DNA of 64,000 bases from Stropharia rugosoannulata (lineage: Eukaryota > Basidiomycota > Agaricomycetes > Agaricales > Strophariaceae): positions 1,922,001-1,986,000 of the forward strand of contig JANCIK010000007.1 in assembly GCA_028532985.1 (NCBI GenBank). Reading direction: 5' to 3'. The position numbers and the translations under genes were made by a program. Position 1 is the stretch's first letter. Each line of letters opens with the position of its first letter. The notes beneath the pieces are model-generated. The model ran no database searches. It was given only the letters and a program-made list of their open reading frames with translations, and was not told where the DNA came from. Positions 11,563 to 23,423 of the stretch are shown piece by piece.

Positions 11563-11781
11563 TGTAAGGATGCTATCCTTACATCATGACATCACATGCC
11601 ACTCTCACATAAGTAGCCGGAGCCACGCCTAGTCAAGACCGCTTTCCTTCTGCTTTTCCTGTCGTCTGTTCTCCTGTTGTAGCCACTCCGAATCCACACG
11701 CGCATTCAGTTTCTTTTTGTGTGTTTCCGTGAGTCTTCCTTCCATCCAAACTCCAGTGTTTTCCGCCTCGGCGGTTTTCCA
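11563..11781 (+). repeat. 3' LTR of the chromovirus
   Basis: 219 bp, base-for-base identical to the 5' LTR by visual comparison. It is followed by TATAT, matching the sequence in front of the 5' LTR. Confidence 0.95.
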
Positions 11782-11786
11782 TATAT

Positions 11787-13020
11787 ATTCTCGCTATCAG
11801 ATCACTCTCACCGTCGACTAACAGTACCTAAACGTGTTCTCCGACCACTCAGCACAACATTTTTTCGCCTAAACCTTGTTCCATCATATGAGCCATGCAG
11901 TCTCAATTAACGGACATGCTGCCCAGAGAAGCGTGTTTTGGACACAAGTTGGCGCTGGGAATTCAGCTTACAAGACACATTCAATGTCACCCGGGCTCTC
12001 GCACCCATTCATCGGCTTTTGGTAGCATTTAGGACGGCTCACATGCTGCCGTGCGAGAATCTGCACAGCTATGCACCTGGTCTCGGGGACCGAGCGTCTT
12101 CCGTGGGAGCTCCGGAGGCCGCTGTTCACTCCGTGCGACGGAGCTGCTTCATCTGCGTCAGTGTCCCCACCTCCCTCCGTGGTACTTGCGACGTGCGGTA
12201 TGGAATGACAATTCTAATCTAACCATTATTCTATCTAGTTCAGTATGCTTATGATCAGTAAGACTTCTGTTTCAGTCACTGAAAATGCAAATGTCTGATC
12301 CTGCTTGTTGCTAGGACGAGTTGTTTAGTTACTTCAAGCCTTTAGAGAGTTCAACTGATCCATCATCCTGTCACGATTCCACGTCCTCGAACGTGTCAAT
12401 TCCACACAATTATGCTTCCGACTCGTTTACCATCGATCACATTTTGATGCCTACGTCCACCTCAAAAGCAATATGTAGTGCACAGTCCGTGTGTACATGA
12501 TATGTTGTTTTTTCGATGGGTCAGCCCTCTCTCACGCGCTATATGTTCCTCGTTCTCAACTGATCCTATCGCCTCCCCGCAAGAATGTCTTAAGTGATAT
12601 AGCTGCGCGACCCGCTATCAATACCCGGCTAAACAGAAAACCCACAGAACAGACACACTGGACATGGGATTCAGGTACTATTCGCAGTGCCTATTTTTAC
12701 CCTTGTTGACAGAGAAAGTCAAAAGTGCTTCAAAAAAGTGCTATTCCCACAGACTACGCGAACGTCTCCTGATGCATCAGCCTTCTTCTGGCCATTCGTT
12801 CCTTGCGCATTGCTATGCAATCTCTGCACTGAGAGCGTATCTGCAGATCGTGTAGGGAAGCAGCTATTTTTATTTGTGCGGGAAAGCTATTCCCAAAGGG
12901 CACGAATGTATCCGAGAGTTAGTGGGGTACTTATTGGCAGCGATCCGTGCTCCTTCTGGTTGCTTGCTCTTGCCCCTCTGCAGTGCCCACCCCGCGTCGA
13001 GCTCCAGACCCGCCAGCACC
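11787..13020. other. Intergenic upstream of the MFS gene
   Basis: No gene recognised. Short open frames only. The part nearest 13020 is presumably the promoter of the MFS transporter, but no specific regulatory element can be named. Confidence 0.5.
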
Positions 13021-15740
13021 ATGTCCCAAGAGAAGGTCCTCAACGAAAAGACTGACGCCGACTCGTCCACCCATGACTCGGCGTCGGACTTCGACATCTA
13101 CTCGTATCACGAAGCCAATGCTGGTCGTCTCATTATTGACCCTGAGTGCGTCCCATCCCATACCTCTACCGCGTAATATTGCTGAATACCGGTTCCCCGC
13201 TACTCAGAGAGGCAAAGATTGAACTGGGTGAAGCGGTGGCCGCGAAGCTGAAGTTAACGAAAGATGGCAAGACCGTCCTCTGGCCCCAACCCACCGACTC
13301 GGAACTCGACCCGCAGAACTGGTCCAGTCGTCGCAAGAATTTGCTGCTCATCATCATGACCCTTGCCGCCATCGTACCCGATTTTGACTCCGGCATTGGT
13401 GCGTCTATTCCTGAGCTAGAGTCGCTAATCTGACTTCGCCCGTTCCGCGGTGCCACAGGTATCGCCGGTATCTTCGCCCTCGCCAACCAGTTCAACACCA
13501 CCACGGGCGAGATTAACAACCTCACGTCGAAGTACGTGTATCTTTCCATAATTCTAATTTAATCAGCTGACATATCCTCCGCCCACAGTTGGAGTATTTT
13601 CCTGCTGGGTATGTGTATCGCGCGCCGCCTCGGCGTATTTACGGCTGCCGTTGTGATTGATCAGTACTGATGGGTGTCGCGCCTTTTAGGATGGGGAGGT
13701 CTGTTTGCCGTTATGCTCATCAGACGTGTCGGTCGGCTGCCAGTTCTATTTTGGTCGCAGGTGTGTACATTTGTTTTTTGCGCTCCCCAAATCCCTTTCG
13801 ACCTGGCGTGCGTGAGGGGCAATGCAGGGGCCGCATTTCTGTTTAGATTGGCACTAATTTTATTTTTGCACGGCACAGCTTCTCGCCCTCGGATTCCTCG
13901 TAGGCTGCACATTCGCGCCGACATTGAAGACCTTCACAGGTAACGTTACGATGTCGAAATGATAGGCGCGATTTGCTGACTGACGTGCGGTTCTTAGCCA
14001 TGCGCTGCCTGACTGCCTTCTTCGGGTGAGTGTCTCGGCGACTGATGTACACAGTAACCGTCTAACCGCCTGCGCATCGAAGGACCGCACCGCAGGTTAC
14101 CGTACGTCTTCTCCCTCCTCGAACGCGCCGCAGCGTAACTCAACTCGTTCTAGGGGCTCTATGTTGTCTCCGATCTATTTCCCTTCCATCTCCAAGCGCG
14201 GAAGGTATGTCATTCAGTGTTCTCGCTCTAATTGACTGGCTTGATCCTTACGACATTCTCGGCGTCTCCGTCTGTCACATTCAATTAACTTCGATCCGTA
14301 AACGCCATGCACACCTCCGCAGATCAACATCTGGACTATGGGTTTCCTCATTTCGCCGTTCCTGTCCCCCTTCGCGTTCGGTTTCCTTGTCGCACGAACA
14401 ACATGGCGATGGGCGTACGGCATTGGGTCTCTCTACGGCCTCGTCGTGCTTTTGTTGATTATTTTCTTCATGGAGGAGACGTGAATTTTATACCTTTTAA
14501 ATGATATAACGCGCGTTCTAATTTGATATGTAGAATGTACGACCGCACAGTGAAACCCATCCCCACTGCTGGAACTACTGGCCTGCGTTACCGCATCGAG
14601 ACTCTCCTCGGCATCACTGGGTGGCGCATGCAGAAGTACCGCATCCCATGGAGCGAATCTATCCTCAGCCCTTTTAAGATTGTATGGCGTCCGCATCTCC
14701 TTATGATATTGGTCTTTGAGGTATAGTCTACCTTCTTCTGTCTGTTTGTCACTTACTTATAATTATAAGGCCATGGTCTTTGGATTCAGTATTGGTATTA
14801 ATGTATGTAAATTTCTGAGCAACTACTATTGGTAGGTTTACTTAATTTTATACCAGGTTACCAACGCCGTTTTCCTCGGTTCTCCACCACCTCTCGGCTT
14901 CGGTTTCAGCCCGTTCGGTATTGCAGGAGGCTACGGTACGCCTATCGTAAGTTTACCAATGCGTTGCGTTGGTTATCATCAGAAGGCACATAATTTAATC
15001 TATCTCGCAGGTATCAGTTATCCTTGGTGAGCTCGTCGGTAGGTACACCAACGACTTTATCATGCGCTCGAGTATTCGCCGCAACAAGGGTGTGTTCGAG
15101 GCTGAGTCTCGTCTCTGGTAAGTAACCAAAGAGTATCTTTTTCGAATTGAAATATTCAAGCTATGCTACAGGGCATGCTACATTGCAATCCCCTTGTACA
15201 TCTGCGGCTTCGTCACGCTCGGCGCGTCAATCGAGAAGCACCTCAGCGTCGGCGCGCTCGTCATGGGCTGGGGAATCGCCGAGTTCTCAGTCATGATCAA
15301 CACTGTCGCTGTGTACGCCTATTGCAATGACGCGTTCCCGAAGCACCAAGGAGAAATCAGTGCTCTGATTAATCTTGCGCGTACACTCGGAGGTCTGTCT
15401 CAATCTTATTCAGTTATCAGAAGAAGGCAATTAACGGCCATTTGTGAATATATCAGGCTTCGCGGTGGCCTACTTCCAGGTGCCCTGGGCGCTCAAGCAT
15501 GGTGCCATCCAGACGTTTGGCGTTGAGGCAGCGTGAGTGCCTGATCTGCTTTCTTGTGCTGGATACTGTACCCTGAGCACATTTGGCTTATTAGGATTGT
15601 CACGGGTTTATTCCTACTTGTCGTACCATTTTTGCAGTTTAAGGGACGGGATCTACGGGTGCGTGATTTTTTTCCGTATGTGCGTTCTTCGGTGGCTTAC
15701 ACAGAGCTTGGGAACTCAGGCGAAATATTCTGCTCATTAA
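13021..15740 (+). CDS. Major facilitator superfamily transporter (DHA1-like)
   Basis: A multi-exon gene starting MSQEKVLNEKTDADSS. The cytosolic N-terminus ends in the fungal MFS signature DPQNWSSRRKN, after which transmembrane helices begin (LLLIIMTLAAIVPDF). Further helices are spread over about a dozen short exons: FLLGWGGLFAVMLIRRVGRL (loop with the MFS G-x-x-x-D/R-x-x-G-R/x pattern), LLALGFLVGC, MRCLTAFFG, WRWAYGIGSLYGLV and LYICGFVTLGASI, with LINLARTLGGFAVAYFQVPW near the end. The protein is a polytopic plasma-membrane proton-coupled carrier by family; substrate cannot be told. The 3' end has two readings. Splicing out the segment beginning GTGCGTG near 15659 gives a short tail ending at 15740 (QAKYSAH); reading through gives a stop at 15775. 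The spliced form is closer to family length. Confidence 0.82.
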
Positions 15741-16795
15741 ATCTCGTGTCAATATCGTGCCTGGCAGAAGTGTAAGAAGGGTTTTTGTTGAGTGAGGCTA
15801 TTATGTAGGCGAGACGCATGCGATGATAATTTTGGCCATGAAAGTGAAGACCGAGAGACGATCAAAGTGAGGACACGAAAACTCGGATTACACGACGACT
15901 TCCATTTCCCCCCTGCTTACATTAGTTTTATCCCACTGTTGTATTTCATGTTGATGTTTTTTTTGGAATGATAATATTAATGCTTCAATGTCTCTTCCCA
16001 CTCCACAGCTGTGATTGACAGTTTTGAATTTGGACAAGGCCTCTCATCACTTTATATTCTATAGCCTGCTTTTGATACATGGACTGTATTTGAGCTCACG
16101 CTGATCGTTTTGCGGTATTCCGGGCCCGAGGAGCACAAGGATCGATCTAGGTTGTAGTAGCATGGAGTTGTACTTCAATCTCCTTCGTTGTCACTGGTCT
16201 CCATAGAGAAGTTTGAATGTAGAAACAAAAGGCATAGATATTACAACGTTCAATTACCATACTGCCTGGCACAGCTACATGTCAAATAAAATATCATCTG
16301 TGGTGGGAACGCTAGTTTAGTATGTTCTGAATCCCTCTTGTGATTAGTTCCACAAGGCCCCGATATGTCAGAAGTTTTCCTATGCCGGAATAGATTTCGT
16401 TGTTCTGAATACTGAATTTATATGCCAAGTACATGATGCGAAGACTACTACTGGGTAGGCTTGCGGATACACACCATAGTACTATTGCTTTCCGACCCCT
16501 TTCGGTAATTTTACATCGAACGGAGGTAATTCAAGATAAACAAGGTGCGCAGCTGAGTATGCTTATTTGCGCAGTCTGTCACTCGAGGCCCGACAAACAA
16601 TTTGCCTACATATCGACTGACATAGACAGCCCAGCTATAATTAAAAGTATTTCTAAAATATCGCACATTCACAAGGCCCGAAAAGCCCACTCCTCAATAT
16701 ATGACACGCTGAGAGGGCGCAGAAACTCTATGAGCCCCTAGCCCCAGATCATGCACATGAGTAACTGTCCCTCAGGTATTGCGATACCTGGACAA
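15741..16795. other. Intergenic between convergent MFS and snurportin genes
   Basis: AT-rich, no supported gene. A 102-codon open frame at 16433-16741 has no recognisable content. Confidence 0.5.
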
Positions 16796-18611
16796 TTACA
16801 GTTCCATAGTCACGTCCGCAACCCCACTCTCACACGAGACATTAGTGGCGGCCGAATCGCCGCCAAGAGCAACAAGGTGCACGCCTGACATGACGTTTGG
16901 TGTCCTGGCAATCCTCTGCTTTACAAGCCTGCGAGATCCGGACAACAGAAAGGTGACATGAGAAAAGCGACATTATTAGAGAACGCAGATATTGGCGCAC
17001 CTGTGGAAAAGATCTAGGGGCCCCTCGTCCTGCCCCGTGGGTGTGGTACGCGGACCGGGAGTCCCGTCTACGGGCTCGTATCCCTGGATGGGCACCCAAC
17101 TGCTCAAAGGGCTTGTACCCGGCTCGTAACTCGCCTCAGCGACGTACAGCAGCAGGCCGTCTGGATACACCAGCGTGTTGGTGCTGACATTAGCCGGGGC
17201 AGACAGTACCTCGACTGACGGAGGCGTAGACTCTACTTCCATGCCTCCGCTCTCAGCCGACGCGCTTGCCTGCGACGGTTGAAAGGGCGCTGGGAGAATG
17301 ACAGGCACCTCACGTACGCTTCGCGCTGCCGGGATAACGTGTGTGTCCAGTGCGATCAGAGTAGTGCAGGCATGGTACGGAACGGGAATAAATGTCGTGG
17401 GATATGGGAAGGCATAGCGCGTCTGCTGTTTAGGCGACGGCGTGGGTTCAGCTGTGCCGGGCGGGAGTGCGGATGGTGCGACAAAGTGAAAAGTAGGCGG
17501 ATAAAGTTGAGTGAGCTCTGCCAGACGCGTATCACGCCACCAAAAACTGAAGACAGATGTTCAGAATACGAATGTACATATTATCTGGAGGAATATGCGC
17601 ACCGGAAACCTGCTTCACAATCTGCGATATCTTGGCCTTTCCAACGGACAACATCTAACACATGTAGGATGCCATTCTGCCTCCAGTTGTCGTCCAATAT
17701 ACAGTCCAACACTGTCAACGGTGGCAGGGGAGAAGGGAAACGCGGTAAAAGTGATTTGCCCAACAGCCTCGAACGCAACGTCGTATTTGGAACTAAATAT
17801 GAATTAGGTTTATGCACATATATCGGAAGAGACAGTGACATACCCACTCCCGCTACTCCTGCTGACTGTTGAGTGACTACCAAACATCGTTTTCCTTTGG
17901 GGACTGGTGCGACCGCCACCCAGCCATGTTCCAGGTCACTGGGAAGTCCATCATCGCCTCCGACTGCGTCCCAGATAGCATCCCCGTTCATTTCTAGGAG
18001 CTCGGCATACATGCACTTATCCGCCCACTGACTACTCCCTGCTTTATATTTGCTGCTGCTGGATGCCTTGTTAGCCTCTGAACGTCGTTTGTGCGAGTTC
18101 TTCCCTCCTCTTTTCCGAGTTTTCTTCGGTTCAGGAGCTTCAGTTGACATCTCAGAAGCCAAAGAGGCCTCGAGTTGTTCCTCCCCTTCATGAATAAATT
18201 GCTGCGCCTCTGTCTGAGGCTGGATTTCCATGGTGTCGTTGACATCTCCTGTTTGCAGCAAAGACACATATGCAGCAATAGAAGTGGGTGCTAATCTTGA
18301 CTCGGGGTCATCCTCTTCATCTTCAGAATGTTCCGCAAGACTCAAGCCAGCGAAGTCGAGCTGCCGTAATGAATCGATCTTGCTAGCTCTGCGCTGCGAT
18401 TCGACAATGAGCGCTCTCCTCTGCGTGGTCGAGTAAGCCAAAGCTTACGCGTTTCTGCTCTTCCAGAGCCTGAAGATGAGTTAGAGACGTACTTATGTCA
18501 GAAGGAGCACTGTCTACATACCTTGGCTCTTCTGGCCTCTTGAGAGATGAGCTTGTCGCGTATGGTGGTAGGAGGGAGCTTGTAACCCAGTTTTCTATTC
18601 GTAGCGGACAT
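16796..18611 (-). CDS. SNUPN: Snurportin-1, m3G-cap snRNA import adaptor
   Basis: Multi-exon gene. The start at 18611 gives MSATNRKLGYKLPPTTIRDK followed after an intron by an arginine-rich importin-beta-binding segment (RRALIVESQRRASKID, LRQLDFAGLSL). An acidic stretch and a low-complexity basic linker follow. Then comes the cap-binding fold with GKRCLVVTQQSAGVAG, LLPRFPSPLPPLTVLDCI and HVLDVVRWKGQDIADCEAGF, and the continuation in the exon at about 17000-17310. The family carries trimethylguanosine-capped U snRNPs into the nucleus with importin beta. The last exon is probably spliced from near 17010 to 16935, giving FHRLVKQRIARTP and a stop at 16796-16798; unspliced it would stop at 16976. 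The first intron is ambiguous: see findings. Its 5' 346 bp plus upstream DNA are duplicated at 23779-24308. Confidence 0.85.
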
Positions 18612-18795
18612 GACGATGACACAATTCTCGTTAATTCATATCCAGGCCGATTTCAATATACTTTCAAAGAACCAGCAGACGAGTGACAGCAAGACAGAAA
18701 CTAGTAAGTAGTAGTAGTAAATAAGTGAACGAACCTTGACCTAAGCGAACCATCAGGCCCATGTGAGAACCATGACATAATAAATTTATGGGCCA
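18266..18795. repeat. 530-bp direct repeat, copy 1 (snurportin 5' end plus divergent promoter)
   Basis: Matches 23779-24308 in the same orientation over 530 bp, with a constant offset of 5513 and only about five visible substitutions (for example CTTCTGGCC versus CTTCTTGCC, TCGTTAATTCATATCC versus TCATTAATTCATAGCC). It contains the first exons of snurportin and the upstream promoter. Its right edge (ATGGGCCA) is followed directly by GTTGTCGCA; the same nonamer lies about 18 bp beyond the edge of copy 2. Confidence 0.95.
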
Positions 18796-18812
18796 GTTGT
18801 CGCAGTCGGGCA

Positions 18813-21400
18813 ATGCCCGAAGGCATAGCCATATGTAAAAAAAAATTGTCCATCGTCCCCTTGCCACATACACTCAGCATCACAAACACTCCACGCAAAT
18901 CTCTTAGTACAGCAGAGAACTGCCCCGTAACGAAGCTTCGGCCCGAAATTGGCGAAGCAATGGCGAGCGAATTCTTAACATGTCCTATCAACAACTTTCT
19001 CGAACACTATATGCCGTTTGCACCTTCGGACGGCGCCGTCCAGAAGTTTATCCGTGAAAATCTTCCAACTACGGCAGGCCCAGACTCTTTGCTCTTCTTT
19101 GACGAAGAACATTGCCTCAGATTCCGTCAATACACACGTGCTCCGACTGCGGGCAAAGATCTCGAGAATGCCTATTACAAGGGGTTTGAGACCATCGCCG
19201 AGAAAATCCAAAGTTATCGTCCAGGGAATTTGGGCGCAACGGAGTACTACCACTGTCCTAACGTCAGCCTTGCGAGTGATATAGCTGGGTGCAATAACAG
19301 GACCGACGCGTGCTTCAAATTTCGGTCCGCCGGGAAGACCGGGGGCAATACACTCCATGTTACCTCCATTGCTGTAACGATTGAACAGAAGATACATCCG
19401 AAGCACAGACACATGGTATGCTTTGTGAATGGTGATATATGCAAGTTTTGGTCTGACGTCCCTTTGTGCAGAATCAATTACAGCTGCTATCCTTGAACTC
19501 CCATATCATGAACGACGATCCGCGTCGAATGACTATTCAGGGAGTGCGTACAACAATTTTCAGGCTCTATTCGTCCGTGCTATACATGTCGTTTATTTTA
19601 TAGATAACTGTGGAATCCGACGGCGTTACCATCTGGTTGCATACACGCTCTCATTCGGTGACTTCAGATACATTTAGTTTCATACAGGTGAGGCGCATCT
19701 GCCCTAGAAATTAGTTTTAATATTAATGCGACATAGAACCCAGAACTTCTGATCAAAGTATTCATGGCATTTTTATACGCAACTGAAGAGGAGTTGGGAC
19801 TCGACCCAATGATCAAAATGAATTCAGACCATTCATACACGTATGAGATTCCTCAGTTCGACTCCCAGAGCCGCTTTTTTCGCACAAAGCAATATTTATC
19901 TTTCTACCGTTCTAACAACATAACTGGCCACATGTCTCGCGTCTGGTCGGTCAAGGAAGTGGATGACAGTAGCGACCGAACATTTGTTCTTAAGGATGTA
20001 TGGCTGGATTATAGGTCAAGCACAGAAAAACAGATCCAGGAAGCAATTTTCCAAGATATTACATCATTTTGGAACGCACCTGCGCAACAACCCGAGGAAC
20101 TTCAACGCCTTTGGAAGAAGCACCAAATGATCGTTGAAAACGGCGGCTTCAAAAGATTCTTCCTCAATATCATCACCGATTGCACGGGGCAGACGTCAAA
20201 AAATGTTAGTCCTCTGGGGAAGAGGTCCTGGGCTTTACTCAAAGATATGAAGAAAATGCGTGATGGTCCACCCCAATCCAATTCGCCCGCAGTGTCTGCA
20301 GCTCGTCTTGCCGTACCAAGGCAAGAAACAAATACACCTCCTCGATCACAACAAACGCGCTCATGGAAAAAATATTATGCCGAGCGTGCATTCACGCCTA
20401 GGAAGCAATACCGGGTTGTGTACGACGAGGTTTGTACCCCTTTTAGTGAGCTGAATACAATGGGCGATGTGATAACTGCACTGTCGGCGGCCATCACACG
20501 TAAGTTCCCTTTTCTTTCCGATATTTAACTGAGGATCTAAACGGAACTTGATAGCTCTTGAACTTCTGCTGGGTGCGGGATGGATACATCGAGATATCAG
20601 TTGCGGAAATGTCTTGATTCATAGACGAGACGGTCAGTTCCAAGTTAAGTTAGGCGACCTCGAGTACGCGAAGAAATTTCCTAGTTGTGCACATTCGGCG
20701 AAGGATCCTAAGACGGTAAGCTTGTTGTATCCGCTCTGACTACGCTTCTCATATACCGCATATATAGGGGACACCTTACTACATGGCGCACGAGCTCTTG
20801 CAAGAGTGCCACCTTTTTAATTATCGATTAATACCTAAAAGCGTGAAATCTTCCCTCCTGTTTCCTCTTACTGCATACAGTGAGGGTCTCAAAACCGTTC
20901 TGCATAGCCCTCAACACGATCTTGAGTCTCTTTGGTGGATGGGTCTGCGAGCTGCGACCGCTCGCAGTCAAAAAAAAGAAACCCGAATTTGGGCCAAAGA
21001 CATATTTGGAGGATCCCTTGATCCGCCCAAGTCTCGAGTGAAACTGTTTACTGAAGATCCCTGGATACCCGAGCACCTGGTTGATAGATCTGTGCAGGAT
21101 ATCTCAACTCACCTGCATAGTCTCAGGGCCCAGTTAATCAGTCACTATGTGGAACGAGAGATGAAGTTAGATATGGCGAAGACCCACTCCTACGTCGAAA
21201 TTTTTGAAGAGTTCTGCAACGCCTTTGCTTCATTGGAAAGTACCCGGGACGTCTGGGACAAATATTCACTAGAGGCCAACCACAAAGCAGACTCGCATAA
21301 TCTCCCCCTTTTACCTGCCGAAGATAGTATAATTGAAACGGGGAAGCGGAGTCGAGATCCAGCTTCTCAGAGCGAGTTGGATGTCGGTGAAGGGCCGTGA
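18813..21400 (+). CDS. FunK1 fungal-type protein kinase, copy 1
   Basis: Multi-exon gene of the FunK1 class, a eukaryotic-like kinase family expanded in Agaricomycetes with mostly unknown substrates. N-terminal landmarks are TPRKSLSTAE, then LTCPINNFLEHYMPFAPSDG. A middle region holds LHVTSIAVTIEQK, MNDDPRRMTIQG, KVFMAFLYATEEELG and FYRSNNITGHMSRVW. The catalytic part has FTPRKQYRVVYDEV, GWIHRDISCGNVL (the HRD loop, intact), KLGDLEYAKK in place of a DFG motif as in relatives, and an APE-like GTPYYMAHELL, then HDLESLWWM. The open frame from the ATG at 18813 begins only 18 bp after the 530-bp repeat; alternatively the TPR exon starts after an acceptor near 18877, as in copies 2 and 3, with a first exon further upstream. 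The motifs look catalytically competent. Confidence 0.85.
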
Positions 21401-22057
21401 AAGAGGTCGATCTGGGAAGCGTTCTCATGTCTGACTTTCCTCTGACTCTATCAGCAATGGGTTGTAAACATTTAGTACTTTAGTATTCGGTGCATGAACG
21501 TTGAACACTGGGCACAGCTACGATTTAACAAATCTGGATGCACAATGTTTAATTTCCAGGTAGTTACGCTGCAGGTGGACAAGAGTTGCCTAGCGGTTAT
21601 GCGTGTAGAGCTAGTGTAAATAAATAGTTGTGTTTAGGCAGGAGGCCGGAAGCTTAAGATTATTGAAATTCTGTCTATGCAACATGTACACATCTCATTA
21701 TATCGCATTACATACATGTGTGATCGATGATGCATTGATGCCTCACCTGGACACCCAGACTTCGAAGTAGCTTGTGCTGTTTGTTTTCCTCTTGGTGCAT
21801 ACTTGACAATCCGATTCACAGGATAGTTCGAAAGAACTTAAGGACAAGCAACAAGCATTCCTGGAGCATCCTATTTACGGAAATGCGCGAGTGACACATT
21901 GGACCTAGTAGTAGGCACGACAAAAACAACAACAATTGCTAATTCAAAGCTTGACCGTTGCTTTGGCCCTCGAGCTTAAAGGGCCACCGAGGGCTACCGG
22001 TATCTTCTTCATTGCTCTCACCTCTCCTGCATCTGTCTCAAACACTCGGTACATGAT
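21401..22057. other. Intergenic between FunK1 copy 1 and the coiled-coil gene
   Basis: No gene recognised; likely FunK1 3' UTR and the promoter of the next gene. Confidence 0.5.
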
Positions 22058-23423
22058 ATGGCTTCTGGCGCCCTTGCATGTACCTCTCAAGGGAGCAGTA
22101 GCCCTGTAACGCGCCCCGGAGACACCGCCTCTATTCACAGTGAGTGGCAACGACCTACTTGCCTTGTCGAGTCAAGAACACATACTAAGACTTTGTGGTA
22201 GCGCAACCAGCTCCCACTGGTACTAGATCCAGCGGGCCACATGGCGGCTCGAGCCTACCAAGCATTGCGGATACTCAATCGATTGAACAAACAGTATCCA
22301 TGCTTTCTGAGCTGCATCGCACCAACAGTGCCCTCGACCTCAATGTCGCTGAGCTCCTGAAGCGAGCTAAGGCTATAGAAGCCAAGGCAGAGCGTCTCAA
22401 GCAAGCGTGGTTGATGGAACGCTCCCGTCGAGAGCGCGCACAAACCTGGTTCACGAACTTCCGAGAGAGCGCGCCGGTACTTGATTTCAGCAAGATATTT
22501 CTTCGCGGCAGGACTGTGCTCGTGGTACACGACGATGAGAATGGCCGGTTTGTTGAAGAGCTGGATGCAGTAACGATGGGCAAGCCCGAATATGCTGATT
22601 TGGTGCATTGGCACTTGTACGATGCCGAATCTGATGACGAAGGAGAAGAAGGCTCAAAGTAAGTATTGATCTGGACGTGCTCATATCTGTGTTCACTCAC
22701 TGCTACTATCCTGTCAGTAATACCGCGGGTGCGCTATCAGGTGTTCAAGGACCAGCAAACCCGTCTCCCAATGAACCTGCCAAAACGGCAACAGATATTG
22801 CACGAGAGAATGACACCTTGAGCAATGCGAAGCCCCATCTTGCTGAGAAGCGTATGCGCCCCCACTTATCCTATGGTCAGGCAGCCAGAGGGCAGTCGAG
22901 GGGTCAGAAGAGAACTGCGGCACAGATAGACAATCTCATATTGTCCGCTGAAACAAGGCGCATTCGTCGCAGAGTGAAGGTGCAACAAGAAGGTAGCAAG
23001 AAGAGTACGGCGACACAGCAAGAAAAAGGGCAAGAGTTACCAGGGAGTACTTCTGCACATCGCACGGCCGCGGCGAATAACCTCAATGGCCAGTGCTCGC
23101 CACCTCCTGAAGCTGCGCCAAAGGACAGTAGTAAAACTACGCCTTCGCAGTCTTCTGTGAACGAAGACGGCTTTGTCAGTCGTGCGAGGCAGATCTTCCG
23201 GATGTTTCCCTTCACTCGGCCAGACCCTCTCGCAAGCCCCCCTCCGGGTGGATGGCCCAGACAAGGCGATAATGGGCTGATACAGTCAGGACTGGGTCGT
23301 ATGCAGACTCCTACAGCGTTAGAGTGGGGGTTGATGCAGGCTGAGCCCCCTTCTGCTCTTCAAAATGAGCAACCACGCGCACGGCCTGCCCGCCGACAAG
23401 ATATTTCATTCCTCGTTGACTGA
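22058..23423 (+). CDS. Coiled-coil hypothetical protein
   Basis: Three exons. The ATG at 22058 gives MASGALACTSQGSSSPVTRP; the intron starting GTGAGT near 22140 and ending TAG near 22201 preserves the frame into an exon with a clear heptad-rich helix (LSELHRTNSALDLNVAELLK, then AKAIEAKAERLKQAWLMERS). A second intron begins GTAAGT at about 22661 and ends CAG near 22717. The C-terminal half is low complexity, basic (RRIRRRVKVQQ) and Pro/Ser/Gln-rich and ends RRQDISFLVD. No family is recognised. The acidic end of exon 2 (ESDDEGEEG) and the basic patch could fit a nuclear protein, but that is inference. The gene lies inside the interval bounded by the 530-bp direct repeats. Confidence 0.65.

Larger units (their letters stand above)
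6701..11781 (+). mobile_element. Ty3/gypsy chromovirus LTR retrotransposon, gag not recognisable
   Basis: The element is bounded by two 219-bp direct LTRs that are identical by inspection, each starting TG and ending CA, and is flanked by a 5-bp target duplication TATAT (6696-6700 and 11782-11786). A polypurine tract (GGGGGGGAGCAC) directly precedes the 3' LTR. The internal region holds one long pol ORF with an integrase followed by a chromodomain, which defines the chromovirus branch. Only about 300 bp separate the 5' LTR from the pol ORF, and no CCHC zinc knuckle or gag-like ORF is seen. No standard tRNA-complementary primer-binding site starting TGG follows the 5' LTR. Identical LTRs imply a recent insertion, yet the missing gag suggests a non-autonomous or internally deleted copy. 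Confidence 0.93.
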
